Origin: Nafulsella turpanensis ZLM-10
Lineage (GTDB): Bacteria; Bacteroidota; Bacteroidia; Cytophagales; Cyclobacteriaceae
NCBI RefSeq assembly: GCF_000346615.1
Contig: NZ_ANNU01000021.1
Location: 1-64,000, forward strand
Direction: 5' to 3'
Length of the DNA: 64,000 nucleotides
Shown: positions 34,870 through 43,686 of the stretch, piece by piece
Layout of the letters: every line of letters begins with the position of its first letter
Position numbering within the stretch: the first letter of the stretch is position 1
The notes under the pieces: model-generated
Told to the model about the DNA's origin: nothing
Seen by the model: the letters and a program-made list of their open reading frames with translations, nothing else
Database searches by the model: none
Translations under genes and position numbers: made by a program

Positions 34870-35006
34870 AGAATAGTCTTGAGTAGTTAGTCTTGAATCA
34901 TGGGTAAAGAGTGGCAGCCTTTTACCTGCCCCGCACACTTATCCAGCCCTGACCCCTTCATTTCTAATTCTTAAATTTTAATTCTGGATTCACCATTCTA
35001 TCATTT

Positions 35007-35405
35007 TTAAAAAGGTGTATGAGCGGCATTATTCGACTTCCATTTTACCGCCATCGAGAACAATAAAAAGAAAATGGCACTGTAAAGAGCATTAGCCGCT
35101 GCAAACCAGTATATGTAGGAATCGGGCGTTGCTTCATTAATTCGGCAATAGTAAACAGCATAACCAAAAGCGATGGCCGCGTTAATCAGCAATATTGCCA
35201 GCCAGTGATACCAATGGCTAAAAACGGCGGTCCGCATAAAATGATTCAGGAGGTAGTAATAAAGAATTACCATTCCCATGGTAATGAGCAGAAGCGTAAT
35301 TCCTCCTACATCCGGAAATATATCGTTCCGGTACAAAGGGGTTTCCATGGGTGGCTGTGGCCGTCCAATAATCAGTTCATACAGGAATCTGAATATATCC
35401 TTCAT
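35007..35405 (-). CDS. Small 3-TM membrane protein, function unknown
   Basis: A 132-residue inner-membrane protein with three hydrophobic helices (about 36-52, 67-87 and 98-120) and short loops. No family is recognised. It starts 3 bases after the stop of the vWA-like lipoprotein, so the two are translationally linked. In the block it may anchor the tubulin-like or actin-like protein at the membrane. Confidence 0.7.
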   Translation of the reverse strand: MKDIFRFLYELIIGRPQPPMETPLYRNDIFPDVGGITLLLITMGMVILYYYLLNHFMRTAVFSHWYHWLAILLINAAIAFGYAVYYCRINEATPDSYIYWFAAANALYSAIFFLLFSMAVKWKSNNAAHTPF

Positions 35406-35408
35406 AAC

Positions 35409-36734
35409 TTATCGACTTAAATCAATAGTGGTTGAAACATTAAAAAAAGTACCCTCCTGCTCTCTTACTGCACGCCCGGCTCCATCAATGATAGCATTAA
35501 GTGAGTAGGTTTTAGGCCCCTCTTCCTCTATTCGGCTATCATTTTCTGTGGTGTACTCTCCCACCCAGGGTGGAAGGGAGTTTTCGAGTTGCAGCTGAAG
35601 GTTAATGTCGCTGTTCCTGTCGTAAACCTTATCCACCACCACTGTTACGTAATGCGAGTAACAGTCGATCAGCTTTCGGTCTTTATTATTAATCGTTGCC
35701 TGGGTTAAAAATGATGCGCGGTCATATACCTCTTTTACCCGGCCTTCGCCATTCTCTACCTGTAGCTTCAGGTGTTCTTCCAGGTATTCGGTACTCCTTA
35801 CCTGCCCGGGCAGCCCATCCAGCATCAGACCAATGGTATATGTCACTCCTTCTTCTTTTATTTCCTGCGGATTATCCAGCTGAATGATCTTACCCTCGCG
35901 GTCTGCAGGATACCAGCCTCCTTCTCTTCCGGAACCTGGAATAATACCATAAGGAGTATTTATTTCTGCAAAGCCCAGGTGAAGCTGTTCAGCAAAACTA
36001 TTCCGTATAATCTCCTGGTTCACCATTCTTACTTTCTCTTCCGGACCCATTACCCAGATGTAGTAAGGCACTTCTGTTTCGCAGCAGGGCGTTATGGGCC
36101 GTACTCTTCCTCCGGGGTTCTCGCTGGCTGCCGGGTAAAAAGTACCTGCAAAGTCAGACTTGAGGGCGAATACCGATACAACGAAGTTTTCGTTCTCTAC
36201 CTGATTAAGGGCCCTTCGGATATCATTGGCAATAAAATCGCGATCGCGGCTATTGGGGGGCGCATAAATAAAGTCAGAAATGAACAGGCTTACCTGGTCC
36301 TCACCCGTAAAAGATTCGGCAATATCTCTCAGCAGGCCAGGAATAGGAGTACTGGAGCCTGCATTTTTAAGTCCTCTGCGTAGCATTTGCACAAAGCGGC
36401 TGTACACTTCTTTATAAATTTTATCGCGGGCCGAGTAGTAGCGTAACGTACGGATATCATTGCCTTCCAGGGCCTCTGCATTGGCAAGGAGTTCATCGAT
36501 TTGCATTTGAAAATTCGTTTGCTCACCACTGCGGCTCGGCATAAAGCCTGCCATACTACCACTGGTTTCGATGATAATGTTGAGGGTATCGACTTTCTCG
36601 GCTACCTGTACATCCGGTGCGGACGGGCAGTCAACCACTGTTTCAATCTGCCCGTCTTCGCTGGTTCCACAACCCGCAAGGGCAAACCAGCCAAAAAGAA
36701 TTATTAAACAGGCACTACAGTTTTTTCTGTTCAT
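35409..36734 (-). CDS. Lipoprotein with vWA-like domain (Glu in place of MIDAS Asp)
   Basis: A 441-residue lipoprotein (lipobox LAGC, C22). At residues ~49-62 the strand DTLNIIIETSGSMAGFM matches the vWA MIDAS motif DxSxS except that the first Asp is Glu (E56). The helical segment ~90-115 and the strand VSLFISDFIYAP (MIDAS Asp) follow the vWA order. The last ~200 residues are beta-rich with an exposed Cys pair CCETEV. No enzyme motif is seen. It is the first gene of the block and may sense or bind a ligand outside the inner membrane. The ATG at 36734 starts the signal peptide; the in-frame 36785 start would precede it with 17 extra residues. Confidence 0.75.
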   Translation of the reverse strand: MNRKNCSACLIILFGWFALAGCGTSEDGQIETVVDCPSAPDVQVAEKVDTLNIIIETSGSMAGFMPSRSGEQTNFQMQIDELLANAEALEGNDIRTLRYYSARDKIYKEVYSRFVQMLRRGLKNAGSSTPIPGLLRDIAESFTGEDQVSLFISDFIYAPPNSRDRDFIANDIRRALNQVENENFVVSVFALKSDFAGTFYPAASENPGGRVRPITPCCETEVPYYIWVMGPEEKVRMVNQEIIRNSFAEQLHLGFAEINTPYGIIPGSGREGGWYPADREGKIIQLDNPQEIKEEGVTYTIGLMLDGLPGQVRSTEYLEEHLKLQVENGEGRVKEVYDRASFLTQATINNKDRKLIDCYSHYVTVVVDKVYDRNSDINLQLQLENSLPPWVGEYTTENDSRIEEEGPKTYSLNAIIDGAGRAVREQEGTFFNVSTTIDLSR

Positions 36735-37161
36735 GCAAGAGGATTTGAGGAATTTTAATTTATTCTTAACATAACTTAAAAACAAGCCGGATTATTGCCT
36801 TTCCGCCCCTTTTAAACCCAGAGATAGCAGACTTAGTAAAAAAGAAATTTCGGAAAGCTTTCACCTAATAACATGGCAATTTTTTTCACCTGGCCGTTAT
36901 TTGAGGTTATTTATCATTCGCTTGTAATACAGGAAAATTACCAGCTAACCTATCTAACCCCAGTCCGATTGAAATGTTCGTTACAGGGGACTGCCTTAGC
37001 AGCTAAACATAGAAATGGATAAGAAAAGCTAAAAATCCAGCAGAGCTACTGCAAAAAAACTTTCCCCTGTCAGTCTCAACTCAAGCTGAAAGCAGAAGCG
37101 CCGCCTATTGAAGCAGTTTACCTTAAGGAAAGCAAGAAGAAACGTATTGTGGAAAGCAGTC
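36735..37161. other. Upstream region of the 8-gene block
   Basis: 427 bases with no convincing gene. It must hold the promoter of the vWA-lipoprotein operon on the minus strand, but no TTTG-N19-TAnnTTTG match is visible there, so a regulated or alternative-sigma promoter is possible. It contains the palindrome GAAAGCTTTC around 36853-36862. Confidence 0.35.
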
Positions 37162-37815
37162 CTAAACCAACTCCTGATAGCGGTTATGGATTTTCATGGC
37201 AAAGTCATCAAAGCGCTCAGTTACAGAAACGAGGCGGCTGCTATATTCTTCTTCCGTAATATATCCTTTTTCTTTCAGGTTGTTTAGGCCTTCCACTGTT
37301 TTAGTAAAGCCCCTGCACAGGTGGTGGTAATCGTAAACCATTCCGTCATACTCTTCCTTGTAATTTACATTCCGGTTAATGTAGTTATTCTTTATATAAC
37401 GGATCAGCAGAGTAAAAGCAGTTATGATGGAGACGAAAATGGTAAGTTCTTCAACTAAGGAGGTTATATCCTCGAAAGGTATTTTATTTAAGAGGATAAA
37501 AATCCAGTAATACACCGACCCCAAGGCCAGCAGCTTGGTGGCATAATCTTTACGGGCAGCGGATAGGTACCAGGCCGTGGAGGTAAGTACCATGCAAACA
37601 CTCTCGCCAAGCGTCCAGACGAAAATCTGGAGGGAATCATAATAAGGTGCCGAAATGGAAGGGTCTATAAACTTCCAGCTGATGTTTAACAGCGGAATAA
37701 AAATAAAGACAAGGAAAGCCAGCAGGAGCTTTCGCTTGTCTTTTAATAAGTAGGCAAAGGAATACTTAAAATCCTTTATAATATAGGTAGGCTGTAATGT
37801 CAGGGCTGTTTTCAT
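37162..37815 (-). CDS. Membrane protein with SHOCT-like C-terminus, function unknown
   Basis: A 217-residue protein. Four or so hydrophobic helices (LLLAFLVFIFIPLLNI, WTLGESVCMVLTSTAWYL, LALGSVYYWIFILL, TIFVSIITAFTLLI) are followed by a helical cytoplasmic tail whose NLKEKGYITEEEYSSRL resembles a SHOCT helix-hairpin. No specific function is known. Its ATG at 37815 lies 37 bases after the small lipoprotein gene on the same strand, likely one transcript. It is upstream of the 8-gene block, 427 bases away, and not clearly part of it. Confidence 0.65.
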   Translation of the reverse strand: MKTALTLQPTYIIKDFKYSFAYLLKDKRKLLLAFLVFIFIPLLNISWKFIDPSISAPYYDSLQIFVWTLGESVCMVLTSTAWYLSAARKDYATKLLALGSVYYWIFILLNKIPFEDITSLVEELTIFVSIITAFTLLIRYIKNNYINRNVNYKEEYDGMVYDYHHLCRGFTKTVEGLNNLKEKGYITEEEYSSRLVSVTERFDDFAMKIHNRYQELV

Positions 37816-37852
37816 ACACACATATTTACCCTGTGCCCTGCTGTTGCAAAAA

Positions 37853-38041
37853 CTATTCGCCGGAATCGGACTCTTCATTTGTAGAATCCTCTACATATCC
37901 GGGAGGTAACTTAATTTTACTTTTAGGAGGCATCTCAGTTAAGACCTCCTGAACAGTCAGTTCATCCATCTGGTCTTCGCATGCACCAAAAAGCACAACA
38001 GCAATAAGTGCGGGCACTAAGAGTTTAGCAATCTTTTTCAT
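37853..38041 (-). CDS. Small lipoprotein
   Basis: A 62-residue peptide with a lipoprotein signal (MKKIAKLLVPALIAVVLFGAC) and an acidic, proline-containing mature part ending DSTNEESDSGE. Function unknown. It starts 38041 and is followed 37 bases later by the 37815 membrane gene. Confidence 0.6.
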   Translation of the reverse strand: MKKIAKLLVPALIAVVLFGACEDQMDELTVQEVLTEMPPKSKIKLPPGYVEDSTNEESDSGE

Positions 38042-38614
38042 TTTCAAGGTAGTTTAGTTGGGTTAGTTATTTGTTATTCTTTTCTGAACTTTAGCACGCA
38101 GGTCATAAAAGGGCCTGTTTCAGCAATTACCGAACGATGTAATTATATAATCCTTCTTTTTTAACCATCACTTACATGGCACACCAGACAGCTCGCCTAC
38201 TGTAAGGCGCCAGCTGGCAAAACAGCCAACGGGGGCTTGGTATAGACAAAAGTGTTTTCCTGTGCCCCATAAAGGGAAAATAGTACTTTTATATTTAACC
38301 GTCTGAATATAAAATGGGTCCTGAGCAGGAAGAAAACGATTAAATTATCACCTCTTCTTTCATGGAACTAACATACGTAATTTAAATTTTAAATAAAAAA
38401 ATTATTTTATTTAACATATGAATTGTTACTATGTCAATACATGGAGTTTAACCATTGTTATGCTTTAACCTGCCAAAAACGAAACATTCTTAAAATCCGT
38501 TCTCCACTCCCCACTAATAATTTAAAGGGTTGCTCAGCACCTTTTGCTACAGAATTGATGGTCCTTTTCCTTTATTCCTGAGGTTTTAGCTGAGGGAGAG
38601 AAAAATAAAGACAT
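38042..38614. other. Long intergenic region, no gene seen
   Basis: About 570 bases between the small lipoprotein and the porU2 terminator. It becomes very AT-rich around 38360-38440. A palindrome GCCAGCTGGC occurs around 38210. I see no ORF with coding character, no tRNA and no clear promoter box. It could hide a small RNA. Confidence 0.4.
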
Positions 38615-38636
38615 AAAAAAACCCGCAGGTGCGGGT
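38614..38636 (-). terminator. Intrinsic terminator of the porV2-porU2 operon
   Basis: On the minus strand ACCCGC-ACCT-GCGGGT (38621-38636) is followed by TTTTTT. It begins 23 bases past the porU2 stop. Confidence 0.85.
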
Positions 38637-38658
38637 CATTTAAAAGTATTTGAAGCTT

Positions 38659-41600
38659 TTAGCGAAGCAGGTATAACTTTCCAAAGTCCTGCTTAAAGGC
38701 TTTATCGCCCTTAGTTGCCCTGCTTTCGAAATTATCACCGCTATGACGTATAAATACTTTATACAGATAGACACCGTTGGCCAGCTGATCGCCCCACTCG
38801 TCGCGGCCATCCCAGGCAAAATCGGTTATATTATGCCCAATCCTGATAGGCCCAAGCTCCTCCATCAGTACTTCCCGCACTACCCTTCCATCTACCGTCA
38901 TAATCTGAATTTTTATATCATCCGGTACCTCGCTGCCGGTGAGGGTAAAAACAAAGCGTGTGGCAGTTGAAAAAGGATTAGGATAGGGATAAAACCGCGT
39001 TATTGTTGACTCTGTAATTACCTCAAAATTAATACTGTATGGTTCCTTTCCGGCACGGTTTCCACTGGCATCCTCCGCCTGTATCTGAAGGGTATACATC
39101 CCATCGCTCAGCGCTTCCGGCTCAAATTCAATGCGGAAGCTTTCATTTTCCGTGGCAGGCTGCCAGCGAACTTTTGAAGCGGCCAGGTCCACTCTTTCAA
39201 ACGCACACCCTTCGCACTCTTTTTTCAGATAAATATAAACACCAGTTGTATCCTGCTTTAGTTTAAACTTATTTTCGTCGCGCAGAATTATACTCACCAG
39301 GGGCGTAGGACTTACAATAGCACCATTGGTGATGTACAAACCATCAAAGGCCACATCAATAATTGGCTGCAGGGTGTCCTTTCGTACACTCAACATACCA
39401 CTCACACCCACCCGGTTATTATTATAGTACATTTCGGGGACAATCTGCGGATTCACCTGCACGGTAAAATCATTCAGCCCATACCAGGAGTCGGTGCCTA
39501 TAGGCATACTAAAATAAGTAGTATCGGAAGGGCCGGGAGCCGTAACCTGCATTTCAGCTTCTTTATTTTTCTGCTGGTCATTATTGGAGAGCCGATAGTT
39601 TACCTGCAGGGAAGTATCGGCAAAGGTTCGGTCTGAAATATTTATAAAGCGGAAAGCCGGATGATACTCCTGCCCTTCCTCCAGTTCAGCATGGAGCGGA
39701 AGGCTGTCAGCTGGCAAAAGAACCCCTTCCGGCAGGGGAGAGAATAGTACCTGCCAGTATTTTAACTGCGGAGGAGTAAATTCCACTCCATCTTCAACAT
39801 CTAATTTCAACTTCAGGTAAGGATACTGCCTGGCATCGATCGACAGAGGAAGCGAAGACTGATTTTCATTTACCACAAACAGCGGTTGTTCCTGCATTTG
39901 CGCATTTACTCCTATTACCTGCAAGCTAAAGCGATCATTTACCTCCGATGCCAGCAGACAGGCCAGCTCCCGCCAGTCAGCCGCCGGTCCAATTAAGTCC
40001 GTAGTAATTGTTGCCTGCTGGGCCTTTCCTTCCATTATATGGTCCAGCCGAATTGTTTGCTCTGCTGCAGGTGGACTATCTGTTCCTTTTTGGGCGTATA
40101 CCTCCACCGCACTTCCTGCCGCCATTCCTTTACGTCCGAGCATAATAAAAGGCTCCCCATCGGCCAAAGCAGCCACCTCTTCCGGTGTAGCACCCAGGCT
40201 CAGTAATTGGTCCTTTACCGAAGAGGGCCATAGTGTATAATTAACACTCCCCATTGAAAAGAGCAGCACATAATGCCCTTCCGGAACATCTGCCAGGTAT
40301 TTCTCCAGATTATACCCATCGTTATTGCCATAGACAATATCCTTTTCAATAAAATTATTAACTATTTCCGGGGCCCTTCCACAGCTCTCATCATTGAATA
40401 CTCCCCCATGCAGGGCAATCAGGGGCTCCAGGTTTTTATTGAAATGCACTGCATTAATTGAATTAGAACGGCAGCTACCCCGTAGCGTACCCAAAATATA
40501 CCCTACCTCATCTATCTTTAATTCTACCTCCTCAACAGCTTCTGCCGGCGCCTGGGCACCGACAGTAATTACCTCTACATGGCGGCGGATATTATTAAAC
40601 GTCCACTTTCGGTTTTCTGCCACACTAATATTTTTCAGATCATTGTGGCTAAACTGCCTGCTGTGCCGCTGGGTCCAGCCCTCTTCACCTTCTTTTATAT
40701 AACTGAAGGAAGAGCGCACCCACGAAGTATCGCCCTGTGCCAGTTTTGTTCGCCAGAAGTAGGTAACAGAATCTGTACTTCCTCCTGAAACCTCAGAAAG
40801 ACCAGCTTTAAAGTTTATTAAAACATCACCCTGCAGACTGTACTTTTGCAGGGAGCTACTATTGAAGGTCCCGCTCGTATCCATCTCCAGCAGGTATTGA
40901 TTTCCTTTACCGAATAAATCCGTACCCTGGAAAAACAGCCGGGCCTCAGGCTTGCCTACAATAGCATATTGGTGGGGCAACAGGTTAATCGTTCCTCCAA
41001 AATTGAGCAAAACCTCCAATGAGGCCTGATTATTAGTATAATTGATCTCGGGAATTTCAGATTCGGGGTTCAGCTGTACTGAAAACTGGTACATCCCGGG
41101 TTTACCCAGCGATTCAGATTGAATAGAATAAAAGAGCGTATCCCGGTAAAAAGGGGCTTTAAACTTTTTACTACTGACTAAAGTGTTATTGCTTCCCTTC
41201 TCCTGAATTGTTAAACGCACTTCCATGGAGTCGAGGTATACCCGTCCAAAATTTTGAGCAATAATGGCAACAGCAAAGGAATCGGCAGAAAGCTTTACCT
41301 GTTCCCCGGAGTAAGAATGGACATAGAGCCGGTTATTATCTATTTCATAATCTGCTTTCTCTACTCCGAAAAGACGAACAGCCGGATCGCCCTGCAATAC
41401 CATTTGTTGAGCCTGTGAAATCGCAACGGGGGTTAACTGCCCTTCGGAAAGGAACCTCCGGATGGCCTCTGCCTGGATTTTCCCAACCGAGGCTGCAATG
41501 TAATTGGTATCGGCATAAGCAGTCTGATAAAAGTTTTCTGTATACCTCCTCAGCATATCAGTATACCCTATTCCGCTATGGGCTATAAAGCTATGCGCTC

Positions 41601-43686
41601 CTCGTCCGGCGGTTAAAGTCCAGTCCTCCCCAAAAGTAGGATATTGTGAGGTTGAAAAAATGTCGCCTGCATCGCAACCGTTTACCAGAATGCAGGGATA
41701 TTTCCCTTTATTCCGATAACCGGAACGATCATCCGATACATAACCTATTTCCATATCCGACAGGTAAGGCCCTGAATGACCGAAAAACGTCACCAGCCCC
41801 ACTCCCTGATTTACCTGCCTGGTGATATCTATTTCCTGCACTACCACATCGGCGTTTTTAGAAACTGTTTCCACATGCCCGCCCAGGTAAGGCCCCTCTG
41901 CTATATTCTCGAACTCTTTTAAATACCGCCTAAATTGCGCTGCCTGACTTTCACTGGCACCACCGCTGAGGTGTACAATATTTTTACGCCTGGTATCAGT
42001 TAGTGGACTAGCTTCCATTTCTTTTACCTTATTCAGGTAATTGGCTACCTCCTGAGGGTTATGAGCACCAATGCGGCCTACAGGAAAAGCTGGCATATAG
42101 CCTAAACCTTTTAGCTGGGCAGTAAACGGAATATCTCCGCCAGGATAACCGAAGGTAGGTACCAGGTCGTGGTGAGGGCTGGTCCAGTTTGTACTTCGAT
42201 GGTAGTTATAGTATACGTCCAGCGCCTTTCCAATCAGAAAGAGATAAGCCGGCTCCCCACCATCAGCCATATAAGTAACTAATCTGCGAATAGCCACAGG
42301 GCTGATTTCGCCATAAGAAAACTGGTTATACAGCTGATCCATATTGACCAGTAAAGTATCGAATCCTCCTCCTTCGGCCGAAGCCCGGTAGGCTGCATAG
42401 GCTTTTACCGGGTCAGGATAACCACCCGCACCCTTCCGCAGGCTGGCATGTGTAACAATTAAATAATTGTGCCGGGCAGCCTCAATTTTCCTGAATGAAA
42501 CCTTACGGACTGCAGCCGGTTTTACTTCCACACCCGAAAAAAGTATTTCTCTTTCCGTAGCGCCAGGAGGAATAATGGCTGCCACAGTACTGGCATCGAG
42601 CCTTTTTAAACCTATCTGGATAATGTTTTCTGGCGAGCTGACATCAAATGCCTTAACACCACTCGGAACATTTTTTACCTCAATATACCGCCTGTTGCCT
42701 GTGCCAGCCGGAAGTCGAAATATCTTTTCATATGCTCCCTGCATATCCCACACCTGGGCATAACGGAGCCTGGCAAATGATACTGAAACTCTTTCTCCGG
42801 CATCGGTCGCTACTCTTACGACCGACTGGCCGCCCGAAAGCATGTTCCAGTTAAGCTTTTCCTTTAGCCGGTAATGACGCCCCCCGTTAAAACTCGCCTG
42901 ATGAAGGCCTTGTAAAGAGGAAGCTGTTGCCCCGGCCAGTACGTCTATCGTACGATCCAGGTTATTGCGGCCCTGCAGTAACAGCTCCAGTTCCGGTGCC
43001 GGGCCTGCACTTACTATTCCGCTCAGATTACTAAAAGTTATATCCTGCGTTTGCCCGTTACTTATAACCGGACCCGTAAAGCCTTCGCCATAGTCGCCAT
43101 AGGTAAGGTAGGTTTTGAATTCCCCGGCATAAGGATGCACCAGGCCGGCCGAATAGTCATTCGTATACAGGAGCAGTCTTTCTTCGAAATGAAAAGGTTC
43201 CGGGGATAAGCCGTAGGTATTATTCTCCGAGAAAAAACCCATTCGCTTACCGGCCTGATTTGTTAAGTTAAAAGTCAGGAAATAAGCAGTAGAATCGGAG
43301 TACAAATTATAATGAGTATGAGGCTGCGCATCGGCAGCAAAGTAAAGTTCTGCATCCTGTGCTCCATCATTTTTTTGTCCGTAAAAAAGAATATAGTCTG
43401 CAGGATCAAAAATAAAGTTACCCTCTCCCTCCACAAAAATAGCCTGCTCTTTACCACGATGGAAAAGCTGAAGGTTACGCGGGTTCACTGATGAAACCGG
43501 AAAACCGGCGGCCTGCAAGTCCTGGTAACTGATCCTGTAAATCCCTTCCTGCCCAACCGGTATTTTTACGTACTGCTGGTTGTAGTTTATCCACTCATTA
43601 CCGTGCAGCTGTGCCTCCACAGCTAAAGGCAATAAAAAGAGCCCAAGGCAAAAATACAGAAAGAGCGGACGCATAAACTTACTCAT
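38659..43686 (-). CDS. porU2: Type IX secretion system sortase, PorU2-like (gingipain-fold)
   Basis: A 1675-residue exported protein (signal peptide ending VEAQ). The peptidase C25 core spans about residues 410-770, with catalytic H637 in VTFFGHSGP and C671 in ILVNGCDAGDIF. C-terminal to it are many beta-sandwich domains and a last ~100 residues (YPYPNPFSTATRFVFTL, NGVYLYKVFIRHSG) of FlgD/T9SS-like type. PorU-type proteins cleave the sorting domain of T9SS cargo and transfer the cargo to anionic LPS. The large size and pairing with a PorV-like protein point to PorU2 rather than the ~1200-residue PorU. The gene overlaps porV2 by 8 bases. Confidence 0.82.
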   Translation of the reverse strand: MSKFMRPLFLYFCLGLFLLPLAVEAQLHGNEWINYNQQYVKIPVGQEGIYRISYQDLQAAGFPVSSVNPRNLQLFHRGKEQAIFVEGEGNFIFDPADYILFYGQKNDGAQDAELYFAADAQPHTHYNLYSDSTAYFLTFNLTNQAGKRMGFFSENNTYGLSPEPFHFEERLLLYTNDYSAGLVHPYAGEFKTYLTYGDYGEGFTGPVISNGQTQDITFSNLSGIVSAGPAPELELLLQGRNNLDRTIDVLAGATASSLQGLHQASFNGGRHYRLKEKLNWNMLSGGQSVVRVATDAGERVSVSFARLRYAQVWDMQGAYEKIFRLPAGTGNRRYIEVKNVPSGVKAFDVSSPENIIQIGLKRLDASTVAAIIPPGATEREILFSGVEVKPAAVRKVSFRKIEAARHNYLIVTHASLRKGAGGYPDPVKAYAAYRASAEGGGFDTLLVNMDQLYNQFSYGEISPVAIRRLVTYMADGGEPAYLFLIGKALDVYYNYHRSTNWTSPHHDLVPTFGYPGGDIPFTAQLKGLGYMPAFPVGRIGAHNPQEVANYLNKVKEMEASPLTDTRRKNIVHLSGGASESQAAQFRRYLKEFENIAEGPYLGGHVETVSKNADVVVQEIDITRQVNQGVGLVTFFGHSGPYLSDMEIGYVSDDRSGYRNKGKYPCILVNGCDAGDIFSTSQYPTFGEDWTLTAGRGAHSFIAHSGIGYTDMLRRYTENFYQTAYADTNYIAASVGKIQAEAIRRFLSEGQLTPVAISQAQQMVLQGDPAVRLFGVEKADYEIDNNRLYVHSYSGEQVKLSADSFAVAIIAQNFGRVYLDSMEVRLTIQEKGSNNTLVSSKKFKAPFYRDTLFYSIQSESLGKPGMYQFSVQLNPESEIPEINYTNNQASLEVLLNFGGTINLLPHQYAIVGKPEARLFFQGTDLFGKGNQYLLEMDTSGTFNSSSLQKYSLQGDVLINFKAGLSEVSGGSTDSVTYFWRTKLAQGDTSWVRSSFSYIKEGEEGWTQRHSRQFSHNDLKNISVAENRKWTFNNIRRHVEVITVGAQAPAEAVEEVELKIDEVGYILGTLRGSCRSNSINAVHFNKNLEPLIALHGGVFNDESCGRAPEIVNNFIEKDIVYGNNDGYNLEKYLADVPEGHYVLLFSMGSVNYTLWPSSVKDQLLSLGATPEEVAALADGEPFIMLGRKGMAAGSAVEVYAQKGTDSPPAAEQTIRLDHIMEGKAQQATITTDLIGPAADWRELACLLASEVNDRFSLQVIGVNAQMQEQPLFVVNENQSSLPLSIDARQYPYLKLKLDVEDGVEFTPPQLKYWQVLFSPLPEGVLLPADSLPLHAELEEGQEYHPAFRFINISDRTFADTSLQVNYRLSNNDQQKNKEAEMQVTAPGPSDTTYFSMPIGTDSWYGLNDFTVQVNPQIVPEMYYNNNRVGVSGMLSVRKDTLQPIIDVAFDGLYITNGAIVSPTPLVSIILRDENKFKLKQDTTGVYIYLKKECEGCAFERVDLAASKVRWQPATENESFRIEFEPEALSDGMYTLQIQAEDASGNRAGKEPYSINFEVITESTITRFYPYPNPFSTATRFVFTLTGSEVPDDIKIQIMTVDGRVVREVLMEELGPIRIGHNITDFAWDGRDEWGDQLANGVYLYKVFIRHSGDNFESRATKGDKAFKQDFGKLYLLR

